Positions 1 to 39,537 of a DNA stretch of 64,000 nt are shown here, piece after piece. Source of the stretch: Marisa cornuarietis (lineage: Eukaryota > Mollusca > Gastropoda > Architaenioglossa > Ampullariidae); contig SMMW01000025.1 in assembly GCA_004794655.1 (NCBI GenBank), positions 4,198,501-4,262,500 on the forward strand, given 5' to 3'. Position numbers and translations under genes: made by a program. Position 1 is the first letter of the stretch. Each line of letters starts with the position of its first letter. Under the pieces are notes generated by a model. That model was not told where the DNA came from. It made no database searches and saw only the letters and a program-made list of their open reading frames with translations.

Positions 1-1645
1 TCTTGAAGAGGGATGTGGCTGGAAGCTGTCCAAATCTAGCATTTGGGCAGACAGCAGGGTATCTGAGCATAGTCTCAACTGTAAAAGCTGTCAAAAAACA
101 CATCTGTAAAAATAAAATCTGTCAAAGAGCATCACTATAAAACTGAAACCTGTCAGAAAGTGTCAGACTAAACCCTGATATTCTTACCAGGAGTCTGCCC
201 CAGCAGTTTGTTGGCTTTTAAACTTTGCCTGTTTCCCAATACATGTAATCATGCCTGCAGCTGAAAGTTCATGACCCATGTTGGTCTTTCAGCTCACTGA
301 TATGTTTGATATAGCGCGTTTTAAAAGAAATTATGTGTGAATGTGTGTTCATATGTGCAGATGTATACATGTTTCATATCCATGCCATCACGACACCCAC
401 TGCTGCTGATATGATAAAGTTTCTCACCACAGTTTCAAGACTTTGTGTGGATGTAGTATTGTTGCTGAAGGTGTTCAGTCTTTGTGTGGAGGAAGAAGCT
501 TGTTTCAGAAACTACATTTCTAATTCCCTTTAAATGTCTGCAGCTGCCATCATTGATATACATTCTCTCAGAGACAGCAGATATATTATCATGTTTTGTT
601 TTTCCTTTTTTTGCAGAAAAAACATTGTTTACAAATTCTGTGGACTTTTCACGGAATGATTTGTAACTTTAATATAGTGAACAGGCATGATACCATTTTT
701 TTTGGTACATGTATACAGTGTTAACTTTATATCGAAGACATTGAGAAAATTAAGCTCACCTGTATTTTAATTTTTTTTTTTTCAGAGTAGATAGAGTTTT
801 CAAATTTTAGAGGGTAGTGAAAATAGCTTTGATGCAGTGACAAACTAGATGCAAAAAAAAAACCAACCTAGTGGATGTGAGATTTTTTAAAGAAAGGTAC
901 AAGATGGGATTGGATTCAAATTCTGTATTTACTCAAAACATGTTGGTCTTGTGCAAACTTTTTGTGTCACCAGAATAGCTCTTTGAGTCATTTGCACATT
1001 TATACCTTTGAGAAGCATGCTGAAAGACTTCAGAGACGTGGGTATAGGAAGTATTTGTTGAAGTTTGTATAGCAAGAAATGCAGCAGAAACTTGCCATTC
1101 ATTATCCAGGTTCGGTGTATGCTTGCAAACAGCGTTAGCTCACACTCTGTGATGTCTGTTTTTCTTTTGCAATGAAGCACTTTGTAGTCCTCTTGGTGAA
1201 CTAGGACATAAAAATCACTTGCTTCATATCTATAGCCCATGTGATTTTCAAGATGGACATCACACTTTAGTAATCCTATTAATGTGTTAATAATTTAAAT
1301 GTAACTATGAGTTAACTGCCATAGATGAGTCTGTTTTCAACCCTAGTGAATCATCACCAGGAAAGTGACAGTGAAAGTGAGAGCTACTGTCACATTATGG
1401 CAGATGATATGGAACATAAATGTCATTTATTCTAAATTTAAAATAATAGAAAATGAGATGTTTTTATTGTAACAGGTTCCATTAAAAAAGTCCACTGCAA
1501 AGTATATGTCTCTCTGTTCATGTTTTCCTTTCTCATTCACTTGATTGAATTTAGGAAATACAAGAATTTTTGTCAAGGTTTATCAGCATTTTACATGTAA
1601 CATGTGAACTGTTTTATGTAAATTTGCCAATTTTGTTCTTTTCAG

Positions 1646-1709
1646 ATAGAAGGTTTAGGCTACACATATCCAAGGATAAACCTCCCACTTGCCTTAATCT
1701 TCTACTTTG
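1646..1709 (+). CDS. SDR42E1: SDR42E1-like, third-last coding exon
   Basis: Acceptor TTGTTCTTTTCAG ends at 1645 and donor GTGAGT starts at 1710. The exon reads IEGLGYTYPRINLPLALIFY plus F and a split codon (G|CG, Ala), which joins in frame to the next exon across a short 99-bp intron. The hydrophobic LPLALIFYF stretch is conserved in the family. Confidence 0.87.
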
Positions 1710-2689
1710 GTGAGTTGTTTCTAATTGACCATATTTGAGAGAGGAGTGCTAGACTTCGGGATAATGGTTGTGACCAGCTTCTCAACAAGCACTCTTTCTT
1801 CTGTTCAGCGCTCCTCACTGAAATGGTACATTGGCTGGTGAGGAGACTGTACAACTTCCAGCCCATGCTGACAAGAGCAGAGGTAACAGAGAGGCCATTT
1901 TGTTTCGAAATGATTGAGAAGCTTCTAATATGCAGTCTGACAATATGCCTAGTATTAGAGGGCAGTGTATCATGATTTTATACGTAAAAACTGGAGAAAC
2001 AACTGGACAAAAAAAATATTGGTACATAACTACATCAGAATCTTTTTTGAGCTATGGATCCATTAAAGTATAGTATTTATGGTACATAATGACGTCAGGT
2101 CTATGCTAGGACACTCATGGAGTTATGTATGTGGCTGAAGTGTGCTCAAGACATCACGACCAGAAATCTTTGCTATAAAAGTTTATATTCTGTAATGATT
2201 ATTATATTATTTTACTATTTCAACAGCCAGTGATTTTTCTTCTGAGCTTATGGTGTAAAAGTTGAGGAAAACAATGAAGCATCTAATTTACATGATCACA
2301 AAAGAACGCAGAGCAGGTGTAAGGGAGGTAACAACAGAATTTGTTACCTTTGGATTTTTCATGTACAATAATCGGGAGTTCCTCAGTATTTACCAGACAT
2401 AAATAATTCAGACATGTCTTACAGCTTGTAGAAAATGGAATGCTTACTTGCATTCCAGGTTTACAAAACTGGGGTGACTCATTACTTCAGCACACTGAAA
2501 GCCAAAAGGGAGTTGGGCTACATGCCTACGGTGCAGAATGACCTATCGGAAGTGATTGAATACTTCATACAGACTGGCCACAGGAAAAAGAAATCTGGAT
2601 CATCTTCTCTAAAGTACTATATCATTAATCTAATCATTGGCTTTATTTTTGCTGCTTTTATAATGTCATACCTTCCTCTTGTTCGATAG
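1646..2689 (+). CDS. SDR42E1: SDR42E1-like short-chain dehydrogenase/reductase, C-terminal part (3 exons)
   Basis: Spliced 3' end of a gene that begins before the window: join(1646..1709, 1809..1882, 2459..2689), about 122 residues. The product matches the C-terminal third of SDR42E1, an extended short-chain dehydrogenase of the 3-beta-hydroxysteroid dehydrogenase family that uses NAD(P)(H) and is membrane anchored. Recognised blocks are EGLGYTYPRINLPLALIFYF, the NFQPMLTRAEVYKTGVTHYF run across the second junction, and KAKRELGYMP. A hydrophobic segment near the end (YYIINLIIGFIFAAFIMSYL) fits a C-terminal membrane anchor. The Rossmann fold and YxxxK catalytic motif must be encoded upstream and are not visible. 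The gene converges on PKA-RI. Family assignment is strong; the choice of E1 over E2 is inference. Confidence 0.88.
1809..1882 (+). CDS. SDR42E1: SDR42E1-like, second-last coding exon
   Basis: Acceptor CTTCTGTTCAG ends at 1808 and donor GTAACA starts at 1883. It encodes LLTEMVHWLVRRLYNFQPML then TRAE, the family's conserved segment before VYKTGVTHYF. Confidence 0.88.
2459..2689 (+). CDS. SDR42E1: SDR42E1-like, terminal coding exon
   Basis: Acceptor TTGCATTCCAG ends at 2458. The exon opens with VYKTGVTHYFSTLKAKRELG, a signature of SDR42E proteins, continues through a polar segment (HRKKKSGSSS) and a membrane segment, and ends in PLVR followed by TAG. An upstream in-frame ATG at 2435 is intronic and is not the start. 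Confidence 0.9.
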   Translation, partial: VYKTGVTHYFSTLKAKRELGYMPTVQNDLSEVIEYFIQTGHRKKKSGSSSLKYYIINLIIGFIFAAFIMSYLPLVR

Positions 2690-3780
2690 ACATCAGTGTT
2701 CAACACTGCTACTTTAAGTTTGCTTTTAAACATTTCACTATTTACATATGTAGTTTTCAGGGACCAAGTGTTTTGGTAGATTTTCTATTCCTGTAATTCT
2801 GGATCATTTGTCATTAATAGGTGTTGGGATGTGCTGCCTTACAAAGACATTGTTTTCACAACACAAGGTAGATGCTCAGACTGTCACATCGTAATAATAT
2901 AAGAGATAAGTCATACTAACTTAACAGGAATATAACCATGATTTATTTCATGCTCATGGTTCTTCATCATCAGTTCTGTTCTAACATCTGATGACAATAT
3001 ATTCAGCACATGATGATGTAGTGGTTCTGCTAACATCTGAAAGTATGCTCAGATAAAGACATCAAGTGGTCTAGAGCTTGTTTTACAGCATTAAACTGAT
3101 CACACCAAATAAAATATTAGTTACCATTCAAAAAATTTGAACTAGGGGCAGGAAATCCTAATACGGTCTTTATTTATTGCCTTTATTGATGCACCTGCTG
3201 AAGCACATTTGTCATCTCCCACCTTCAGCAAATGATCACAGTTTGCTAGAAATTAAAATGATAAGGGTTTATGCTTAAAGGTACCAGGTCATGGTGTTGC
3301 AAGCTTACAGATCATGAAGCAGTCTTTTACTAGTTTGACTGGAGGGAAAGGGTTTCCACTCTGAAGGGATTTTGCGTGATTAGAGTAATGAACAGGTTGT
3401 AGATAGGGTTGGGGTGTTCAGCTGCTGTAGAGATGATGTAGCCTGTGCATGATTTTAGTTGTCGATCGATGGCCTTCGCACTCTAACAAGGTATTCATTA
3501 CATGCCTATTCTTGTTACAGAAATTTATATATCACTATTTTTCCAGAAAACAAAAGGTAGTAACACATTGTGGTGCTATCTTGTGCAGTTAAGCCCCCAT
3601 CATTCTTTTGATGATTTGATGCTGGGTGGTCAATCTTAATATTGATAATGTAATAATGTGATAATGTAAGCCTAAGTTAACTTTTAACTTTGAACAGTGG
3701 CAAACACAATTTTTAGAACTGTTTAAATTGATACTGTTTGAATTAAGATAAAACTAATAAAGCTGGACTGTCAGCTTAAT
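2690..3780 (+). other. 3' UTR of SDR42E1-like gene with candidate poly(A) signals
   Basis: AT-rich sequence after the stop with no open frame of note. AATAAA hexamers occur at 3108-3113 and 3756-3761; the second is followed by a T-rich stretch (ATATTTTGTATATG). The true cleavage site cannot be fixed from sequence. Confidence 0.4.
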
Positions 3781-6700
3781 ATTTTGTATATGCTTGTGAA
3801 ATGCACCTAAAGGGCATAGGAGCAATTTTTGAATAATATTTCTAAATTTTTAGAACATTTTTAAGTTTAAGAAACATGATGTGCTACTAGCCCCACATCT
3901 CAGCCCTTCCCACTGTCACATTTACATACATGGAAGTAGAAATCACATTTTTGCATATTGCACGTCATGTTGCAAAGTGAATTCTGCTCAGACTTGTCAT
4001 GAAGAATTTTAGCAAGGGTAGAAGATGACCGCTACTTTTCACTGGGAGTTTGTGGGATCATGGGCGGCAGAACATCCTTAGTTATCAAGTGCTAGTGATT
4101 AAGGCACACTTCTGTAGTATTGTGCACCTAGCAGAAGTGTATGTCATGATGAAGCTTAATCTTGTTTTGATTTTGCTCACTCTGCCATGCCACATAGTCT
4201 TTTTTTTAAAAATTATTGTGTGGTCAGTTTAACACTGAGAAATAACTGAAATATCATAGACTATAGTAAAGAAGTATTGACCCAAATATCTGAAAGATGA
4301 TGTGTTCACCACAGCAGGGTAAGCTAAGCTGCAAGCTGCAACTTAATGCTGAGAAACATACAATAAAAGACAGCCACAAAGAAGTTTGATTTCTTAGAAA
4401 ATAATCCATATAAATGAATGGAGAAAGAAATCTCTACAAATAGAGAAGGCAATGCAGAGAGATTTAAAACTTCAAATCTTTACATATAAGAAAATGGAGT
4501 TGCACACACAAACTGCTGTACAGTCACAGTCTCAACAGAGAAGAATGTTCATCCCAAAACAACAAATACTAGAGAAATACAACTTTGGCAGTCTCTTATA
4601 CCTATATGTGAAAAACAAATTACAACAAAAAAAATAAGTGCTACAGGCTATTGCAAGTATCTAAATTCTAGAACATGACCAGAAAATATGCTCTTTCAAC
4701 AAATATACATTTCTGATGCATTTTAGCAACAGCGAAAACACTATACAGTCTACAGGAAGGACATGCATACTAATTCTCTATGTTAAATAGTCTTACAATG
4801 GTTTTCTCATTACAATATTTTCCACATTATTTTGCTTTTTTTTTTTTCGTTTGGTAGTGTTGTAGTGTTGGCAACTACTACAGTCCAGTGAAAGATTGCC
4901 ACTGTACACTTCTTTTGAACAGGAAAATCATATCTACTCTCCAGCAAGAAAAAAAAATCTCTTATAGTCAAATTCTTGACTGGTTTATCTAAACTATTTC
5001 CAATAACCAGCATGCTCATTTTTTTGTTTTGTTTGTTCTGGGAGAATTAGTAGTAATTTTGTATATGAAAGACCAATGCCATCTCTATTAGTTTGAAATC
5101 CTTTATTCTACATTCAGATCTCTTCAATACAGATTAAATACAAGGTTGGTGGCACATTAGTAAACTCTGAAGCTGGTATCCACAATACAGTCCCAGAACC
5201 TGACTTATGGAGATACAGCCACTTTAGTGTCTGCTTTGGCTCTGTCATGGTTGAAGTAGACTGGAGGCTATAAATGGCATAATCTCAAGAGAGAAATCCC
5301 TTGACAAGAAGAAATGGTGTCACTTTTTTGCTCCAAATATTACTTTTGTCATGTACACCAAGTACATGACATATATGTTAACGCTTTCTGCATGAACATG
5401 TAATTTTTACGACTGTCTCTGTGAAGCAAACCAGCATGCAAGCAGGACATGCAGATTCACTGCACATGACAACTGCAAACTGATTAAAAATGTAATTGGA
5501 ATAAAAGTTGTAGCCTTGGGTAATGAGTTTATGGTACAGACATTCTTTTTTTTGAGTTTATTCAGCTAAGATGTCTCTTGGTGTTTTTGTGCTTTAAAAT
5601 GTATCTTAGCTGTTAAGACTAGAGGCCTCTACCAGCAGCATACTACCTCAGGGTTTACTTATTTATAATACCTAACAAATGCTGTGAGTTTTATACTCAA
5701 ATAATACATTTATTGTGAAAAGGTACAATATTGCCAATAAAAGCTTGATAGCTGTTTCTTCAGTGATTTCTATCCTATTTGTGGCATCTTAAAAGACACA
5801 ATTTTTTTATAATTACTTGTCTAATTGTCTGCATCCAGCATTATGCATATGTTTTCACTGCATCAGCTATATGTCAGCTATACATGTCAACAGTATCTGA
5901 CACATGTTTACACGCTTGTAATTTATGTTACGCTGTCATTGTGCCTTTACTTAAAATGATTATGAAAGAGCTGAGCTACTTTAGTAATTGTTGCTGCTAC
6001 AAAATTATTCTGTTTTTAAATGCAGAGACTAGTGCGTCTGCTGCACTGAAGAAGCACCTCAACAGTCCTTTCCTTCCCTTAACATGAATCTTTGAAGATG
6101 GGTTTGAAAATAAGCAACAGTAGTTTTAACAAACATACAAATGCACTTGTAAATATGTAGACTATATGCTAAATGAAGGAAAACAAAGCTGACACCATTT
6201 CAGTTAATAATGAGCATGCTGTATTTCTTCCAACACAGATCACCTTAACAAATATCTTGCACCTACAATGACCATGTACAGTCTGGAGGTAAAACAGAAA
6301 CGTAAAAACCTGTATATGTTTTTTTAAAAAAACTCCAGAATGCAGAAATACAGGTCACGTATCTATTGCTTGATTATTACAATTTAGAAAAACAGCAGCG
6401 AGGTCCACAAACATGAGAATGACAATAGTGGCTGAGCACCACTGTTTTTCTAGCTATCACTGTACAATAAGACAAACAGCCCCAAGAGAAATGACAGACA
6501 TACAGAAGATGTCAAATGATACCCCTCCAAATATCATGCACAACAAAGAGTGTGCAATCGCTTTTGCAAGTTGACAAGCTATTCAGTTTCCAGTTGTAGC
6601 CCTGACAAATGCAATAATCGCCTGCTTTTTTTTCTACATCAACAAATAAAATACCAAAAAAATCACAATGCTTAACTGTCCAACCTAAAGCTATATCTTG

Positions 6701-7153
6701 CACCAACACACACACTCCCCCTCCCCTGCTCAACTGTCTGAAGAGAGTGCATTTACACAAGCTATCTTTTGGCAACTTTATCCTGTTGCTTGCGCAAAGA
6801 CAACTTTCATGCTGGTTGCTGCTACGTATTTTACTAGGAGAAAATAGCACGTGTGCATTCAGAGGTAGCGAAAGGTAATTTTTCAGTCAGCTGTATCTTT
6901 TTACTACTGGCTTGGCTAAAAACAAAACTAAGTTTGGATTTGTTAAGGCTCACAAAGTCCTTGTGAGTATTTCTGTGCTGTACATAGCATACAATGTCAG
7001 TTGCACTGCTTAAAAAAAAGGTACTATTTTAAAAGAAAACTGGGTTGAACACAGGGAAACATTCATAGCTGTCACTACTCCAATAACCAGTGTATCAACA
7101 TAAGGACAAACTTCAGTGTCCAGTGATCTTGATCATGAAAGCTAAAGTTCCAC
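3781..7153. other. Convergent intergenic region and probable long 3' UTR of PKA-RI
   Basis: AT-rich, no supported exon on either strand. For the minus-strand kinase gene, AATAAA hexamers read on the minus strand at 5709-5714, 5557-5562 and 5102-5107. Any of these could end its transcript, which would give a 3' UTR of about 1.4-2 kb. This is inference. Confidence 0.3.
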
Positions 7154-34400
<27,247 letters not shown>

Positions 34401-36008
34401 CTGTCAACAGACGACAAATGATTTATTACGCTTGGCCTTTGCTTTATGGTGATAGTAACATTTTCATCTTTAGAACGGAGTTTGTCGCCCGCAATGACGA
34501 GCTCATGGAGCTTAGCATCAAGACAACGAAGGATGACGAACACGCAGCAAGAACTCCAGCCAATAGCAAGTTATGTATCGATACGCTGTATTTGTAACAT
34601 TTGACATTTGTCGATTTGTGATGATCAGCTAAACTGTCCAACGCCGATTTTTTAGAACGTTCCAAACGAACAAAAATTATTAGGAGATTTGGCAATCCTA
34701 AATCCCGATATGGCGAGTTTCTACTAGGTTTGGGTCTATTATGCGCAAACTTAAATTGAAATTCACAGATTTGTCTCTTTATCACGATGACGAGGCATGG
34801 TAACACATACTTCACTAACTCCATGATAATGGTCGAGTGACATAAGTCAGTACATAAATAACAATGTAATTTAACCACCACCACTTTATAGCAGTAAATT
34901 TCAAGTACTTCCGGTAAGGTGAGCTTACTGTGCTTTAAACATTAACATTATCTACAAGAGAAGTGGCAAAGATCAACTGTAATCCCAGTTGATGACGACG
35001 TATAGCGTATCTAAGACGAGAAAACTTCGTACCGTTAAATTAAGGAGAATTCACTCTAGAATCGTCAATCCATAGCCAGTGGTTAGATAACGTGGGAACT
35101 GATTACATCAGAATAATTTAAGGACGGAAAGAGTACGAAAGGACAGCATTAAGCATAAGCAGAGAGCTATAAATCGCCCGTCAGCTTACTGTGTCAAAAG
35201 TGGAATGAGTGAAGGGCGACACCTGCACGCGATGTAATAGGTGGCGGCAGCTGGTGTCGCTAGTGTGTAAAGGTTACCAATGAGAAACCACGAATGATAA
35301 ACAGTTTTTTTCTTTTTTAGTTTGATAGAGTTTCGTGTTCCGATTCCCACTAAGCTATTCAAATGCTACAAGTGGCTATTGAGATAAACGTCACGGGCAG
35401 GTGCTAGCATTTCTCAGATTGTCCGCCATATTTGGTCGGCATCCTGAGCAGCACAACCAGGTGACACTAAGCACGAGTCACTGACAGGTCTTGCACAGAT
35501 TTCTGTGACCAGACGATAGGCATGCCAACGGTGAGCATGTGTTGCAGTAAGCAAGGGTCAACTGTCACTGTCTCAAGTATGTCATCTACAGCAGTCAACT
35601 TCCGCAGGTCCAACAAGGTCCTGCCCGCTCTGGCACTGCGGGAGGACAATGAGGACTACGGGCGGCAGTGCTAGCCACGGTCTTTAATACTTTCACACTT
35701 TGTCTGCTCCAGCACCAGCCTGGAATGCAACTAAACACTTTCGCAAGGAGTCCAATAAAGTGCTACACAGCCAGTGACAGTTACCGCATAGCGCTTGCTT
35801 GCTTGTCTGCGCTATTCGAGAAGAAAACCTTCGATTTGACGAAGAATCTGCCAGTAAAATGACACCAACTGTGTTTTGGTAAGCTTTCGCAACACCCGGC
35901 GGCTGCTACTGCTCCCCCCTCCCCCCGAAGCCGATGTCAACGAGAGAAGAAGCGTGACAATGCAATGTGAATGAATGGATAGAGCTCAGTAAAAAATACT
36001 ATTTCTCT

Positions 36009-36160
36009 AAATCTATGTGAATACACCCCTACAAACATCATTGCACAGAAAGAGGTTAAATCTGTGTGAATACACCCCTACAAACATCATTGCACAGAAA
36101 GGTTAAATCTGTGTGAATACACCCCTACTAACCTCACCGTGAACAAAAAGGTTAAAATTG
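36009..36160. repeat. About 48-bp tandem repeat, three units
   Basis: Units of 49, 47 and 48 bases start at 36009, 36058 and 36105, each beginning AAATCT(A/G)TGTGAATACACC. The third has diverged. Confidence 0.85.
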
Positions 36161-37898
36161 TGAGGTCACGTTTGTACACAGATACATCTAATTAACATGC
36201 GGTCTTTAGCTCTCGCGCTGACTGAAACCTTCACATCCTTCACAACCTTTAAGCGAACCTGTACAACAGACATGGCTATAACAGGGCGAGGTTGGTATCT
36301 CGAGAACGGAAGTGGTTGTGGGGATATTCCCCCAGAACTGAAGAAATATTATCTCGCAGTGAGCTTTAACCATTCGTTAACGACTTGCGCCCTACGTGTC
36401 CTTTAAGGATACTAGTTCGTTCTCTATGAGAATGAATGACACCGACCTTAAAACAAGTTGTATTTCCAGTCAAACAAATCACTAGCTGCAGGAGTCGTAT
36501 TGATTCTGCGCTGGCCGCTCACGTCCCCTTAGTCTTTCCAGATATGGACAGACCTAGGCGAAACGGCACTCATCAGGGCTAGAGAACTTGCTTGAGTTCT
36601 AGTCTCTCGCAAGAAGCGATAAATAATTCAGCCAGATTTCCGCCTCTTGCCATCAAAAGCATCTGCTCGCATCCTAGCAGCGGCAGGCGCGATCTCTGTG
36701 TAGCCTAGTCCACCACGGGCGATGGCAAGTTGGTAAACAGTTCGTCTTCGCGGTCAAACGCACTACCATAATAGACTTTATTACAGAGTTACCTCTTTTG
36801 CACAGAGTTAAGACTTGCTTGAATGTCAGGTCGGGGCGGGTTGAAAAAGCGTGATGAATAGGCTAGACCGTGTAAACATTAGTGGGTCCACTGATATGCA
36901 AGTCCCTCGCCAGCTTACTCTTGACGCAGGGAGCAGCAGAGGAAGGCTTGATTGTTGTTTTGTTTACGAGCCTCAATTCGCTCGCGTCCTTAATGTCGGT
37001 AACGGCTGCACCACAGGCTGGTGTTTTTCACGAGTGCGTCTTCACGCGCCTGTGACTGTAGGCGTACATGTTTTTTGTTCACAGAAATCTGAGCAATAAC
37101 TGACTCTCCCAGCACCTATGAACTGTGTTCTGACATGGCAGCCTAATGCAATGAACTGTTCAACTGTAATAATCAGCAATGTCATAAAAGTGACGCCTAG
37201 TTATTACTCGACGTCGCAAAGGCCAGATCGATGCGGGATGTTTGCCTGCTCTACGGGCCAAAGAATAGAGGAAATGCTAAATGAGCTCATTAATCTCAGA
37301 CGAACCACGGCACATAAATGAAAAAATGAATCGTTCTAAACATAAACCTTTTCTGATGTTTGTACAAATATTCGCCACCAGTGCCATATTTCATCTGTAC
37401 CACATAAACATGGGCAGGATGTGGTAGTCGTTTGAGGGTGAGTTGAAGCGAAACAACTGTAGCCTGTGTAATGTGACAGGTTAACACAATATCTGCATGT
37501 CATATTCAAGACAAAGCTGATATTGCTAACGGCACAAAGTGCTAAACAAGCGTGCGCGATTGGCACTTGCGTGAGAGCGTGAAAGTAATGACGTGGATGA
37601 GCGCACGCGTGTGTCATTTCCACTTCCATTGAACAGCGCCCTGCACATACAGGGTTAAGAACTAAGAACCTGTGATTCCGAGGAGGCGACTGCAGAACAC
37701 AGCTAACCCCTCAACTCTTGCTTTACGACTAAAAGTGCGTCTGCCTACCTCCCCTCAGGAAAGACCTGGGTTCATCATGTGAAAGTGGCCACTGTTTAAT
37801 ACAAGCTTAGTGCAGGATGAAGAGAGAAGGACATAGAAGATCAGACGACAGACTCAGTCTGTGGCACCTGCAACCTCGTCATCCCTCTCCTCCTCTTT

Positions 37899-38090
37899 GT
37901 GGCGGTCCGGTGGCGCAACGGTTAGCGCCTGTCACCAATACAGTGAGGGTTGGCTGTCCTGGGGTTCAGCTCTCGCCTCGGGCACGCTGTTCTTCCTCTG
38001 CATGTGGCATCTGTTTATAGGGCTGGCTGCCTTGCCGTGATATAGCCTTAGTTGCTGGCTCGGCGTAAAACACTAATTCCCCATCCCCAC
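37899..38090 (+). mobile_element. tRNA-derived SINE, copy 4
   Basis: Plus-strand copy of the SINE family with A box TGGCGCAACGG (37911-37921) and B box GGTTCAGCTC (37963-37972), ending AAAACACTAATTCCCCATCC. Confidence 0.85.
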
Positions 38091-39241
38091 TATCCTCCTC
38101 CCTAAAAACATAATTTAAAATATGAAACACGGCTGCGGTCATCAATCAAGTTTTTTTGGTTTTTTTTTTTTGCAAATCTCATATGGATGCAGGTGGGTGA
38201 CAACACAAGCATACATACACCCCTTCACGCCAGGATATTTCAGCAGGCTCTGTGGACAAGTGTCAATGATGAGGACTAAGCTGAGTGCACACTGCCATGA
38301 TCACCAACTAACGGCCACTAACTAACAGCCGTTTTCAGACATCGATGCAAGAATATCATCTCCATCGCTCACGATGATTACATTTGTCGGACATCGCTGT
38401 GCGTTCTCTTCCGGTGGTCTGAAAACACGCTGCTAAAGGCGCATGTATTTTACGGCTGTCTTGGTGGCATTCACTTATGCGTTTGTAAATTTAGATCACC
38501 TCTCCTTTTCACCCCCAAGCTTGTGTCCAGAAAAGTCTTCTTCGTGCATACACGACACAAATGTTTTCATGTCTGCCCTGCCTACCCAGCGATCCCAGGG
38601 TATCTGAGACTGGACAAGGATATCGAAGGAATGTATCAGTCTATCTGCTATTTTTGTACAAGAGTGGGCGACGTGTCGGATGAAATAGAAACTTTAAATA
38701 TCCGCCTTGCCTGGCATGTAGATTGTAGGTCCCTGGCTCTTACAAGCTCTTAGCCAGATGGCCCAAAGGCTCAATTTTAAAGACGAGACCCTTTTTTCTT
38801 TAAGAAATATCGTCCAGCTTAAGGGCTAAGCTCAGAAGGAAATGCTTTCCGACATCGTTTTTACTGGTTTTTGCTTTATTTTTTTATTTGGACTTACCTT
38901 TGTACTGTCTGGATGAGACATTTCACGCAAAAGATATGTTTAAACTGTAAGCCGTGTTATATCTTTATGTCGCTCTCTTCCCTCCAACCCCTCTCCCTCC
39001 ATAATAAAAGGCTTAAAATATCGAAAAACCAACCGTCAGTGCAGCGATGTCCATTGTATTTCTGATGGTTATGATGACGAGGATAACGGCGATACTGGAT
39101 CAAATAACAAGGCGTGAGAGAATAATTACAGCCAATGACGGTCGAGGCGAGGTGCTCTCGCAAAAAAGCTTGCCCTCCACCCTCTCCTCCGAGTGACGCC
39201 AGCTGGTCGGCGCAGGTTTCCTCTCGTTTACTCCAGTCCTG

Positions 39242-39537
39242 GGGCCGTAGTTATGAAGCGAGGGCAAGTCGTGGTCTTTAGGCAACGTGGGGAACTCAAG
39301 GACAACCGTCCTGTTTCCGAAGCTATATAAAGCTGTGTCCTGACTCCGCAGATGTTGTTTTACCATTGGAGCCATAGTTACAAAGCGGTGGCAAAGGTGT
39401 CCTAGGGTAAAGAAACAGGAATTAGTGTCCGTAGGGGATCTGGACACCGTTTATATATTCGGAAACAAGACGCTTCTCCTTGAGCTCACGATTTTTCTCT
39501 AGGGAAATGACTTACTCTCGCTTCATAACTACGGCCC
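39242..39537. mobile_element. Fold-back MITE, copy 1
   Basis: 296 bp starting GGGCCGTAGTTATGAAGCGA and ending in its complement (TCGCTTCATAACTACGGCCC). The arms pair imperfectly over more than 100 bases (for example GAACTCAAGGACAACCGTC against GAGCTCAAGGAGAAGCGTC). The same element occurs at 61.3 kb. Confidence 0.8.

Noticed and set aside
929..1240. 103-codon minus-strand frame within the SDR42E1-like upstream region
   Set aside because: AT-rich intronic sequence opposite to the gene; no motif, no splice support.
34444..34884. 146-codon minus-strand frame just upstream of the pseudosubstrate exon, considered as the docking-domain exon
   Set aside because: No similarity to the RI docking domain (no CE-YV--H-IQ--LK pattern), composition like random sequence, and no donor in the needed phase.
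39100..39447. 115-codon minus-strand frame, similar to one at 61251-61508
   Set aside because: The similarity comes from the two fold-back MITE copies, not from a protein.
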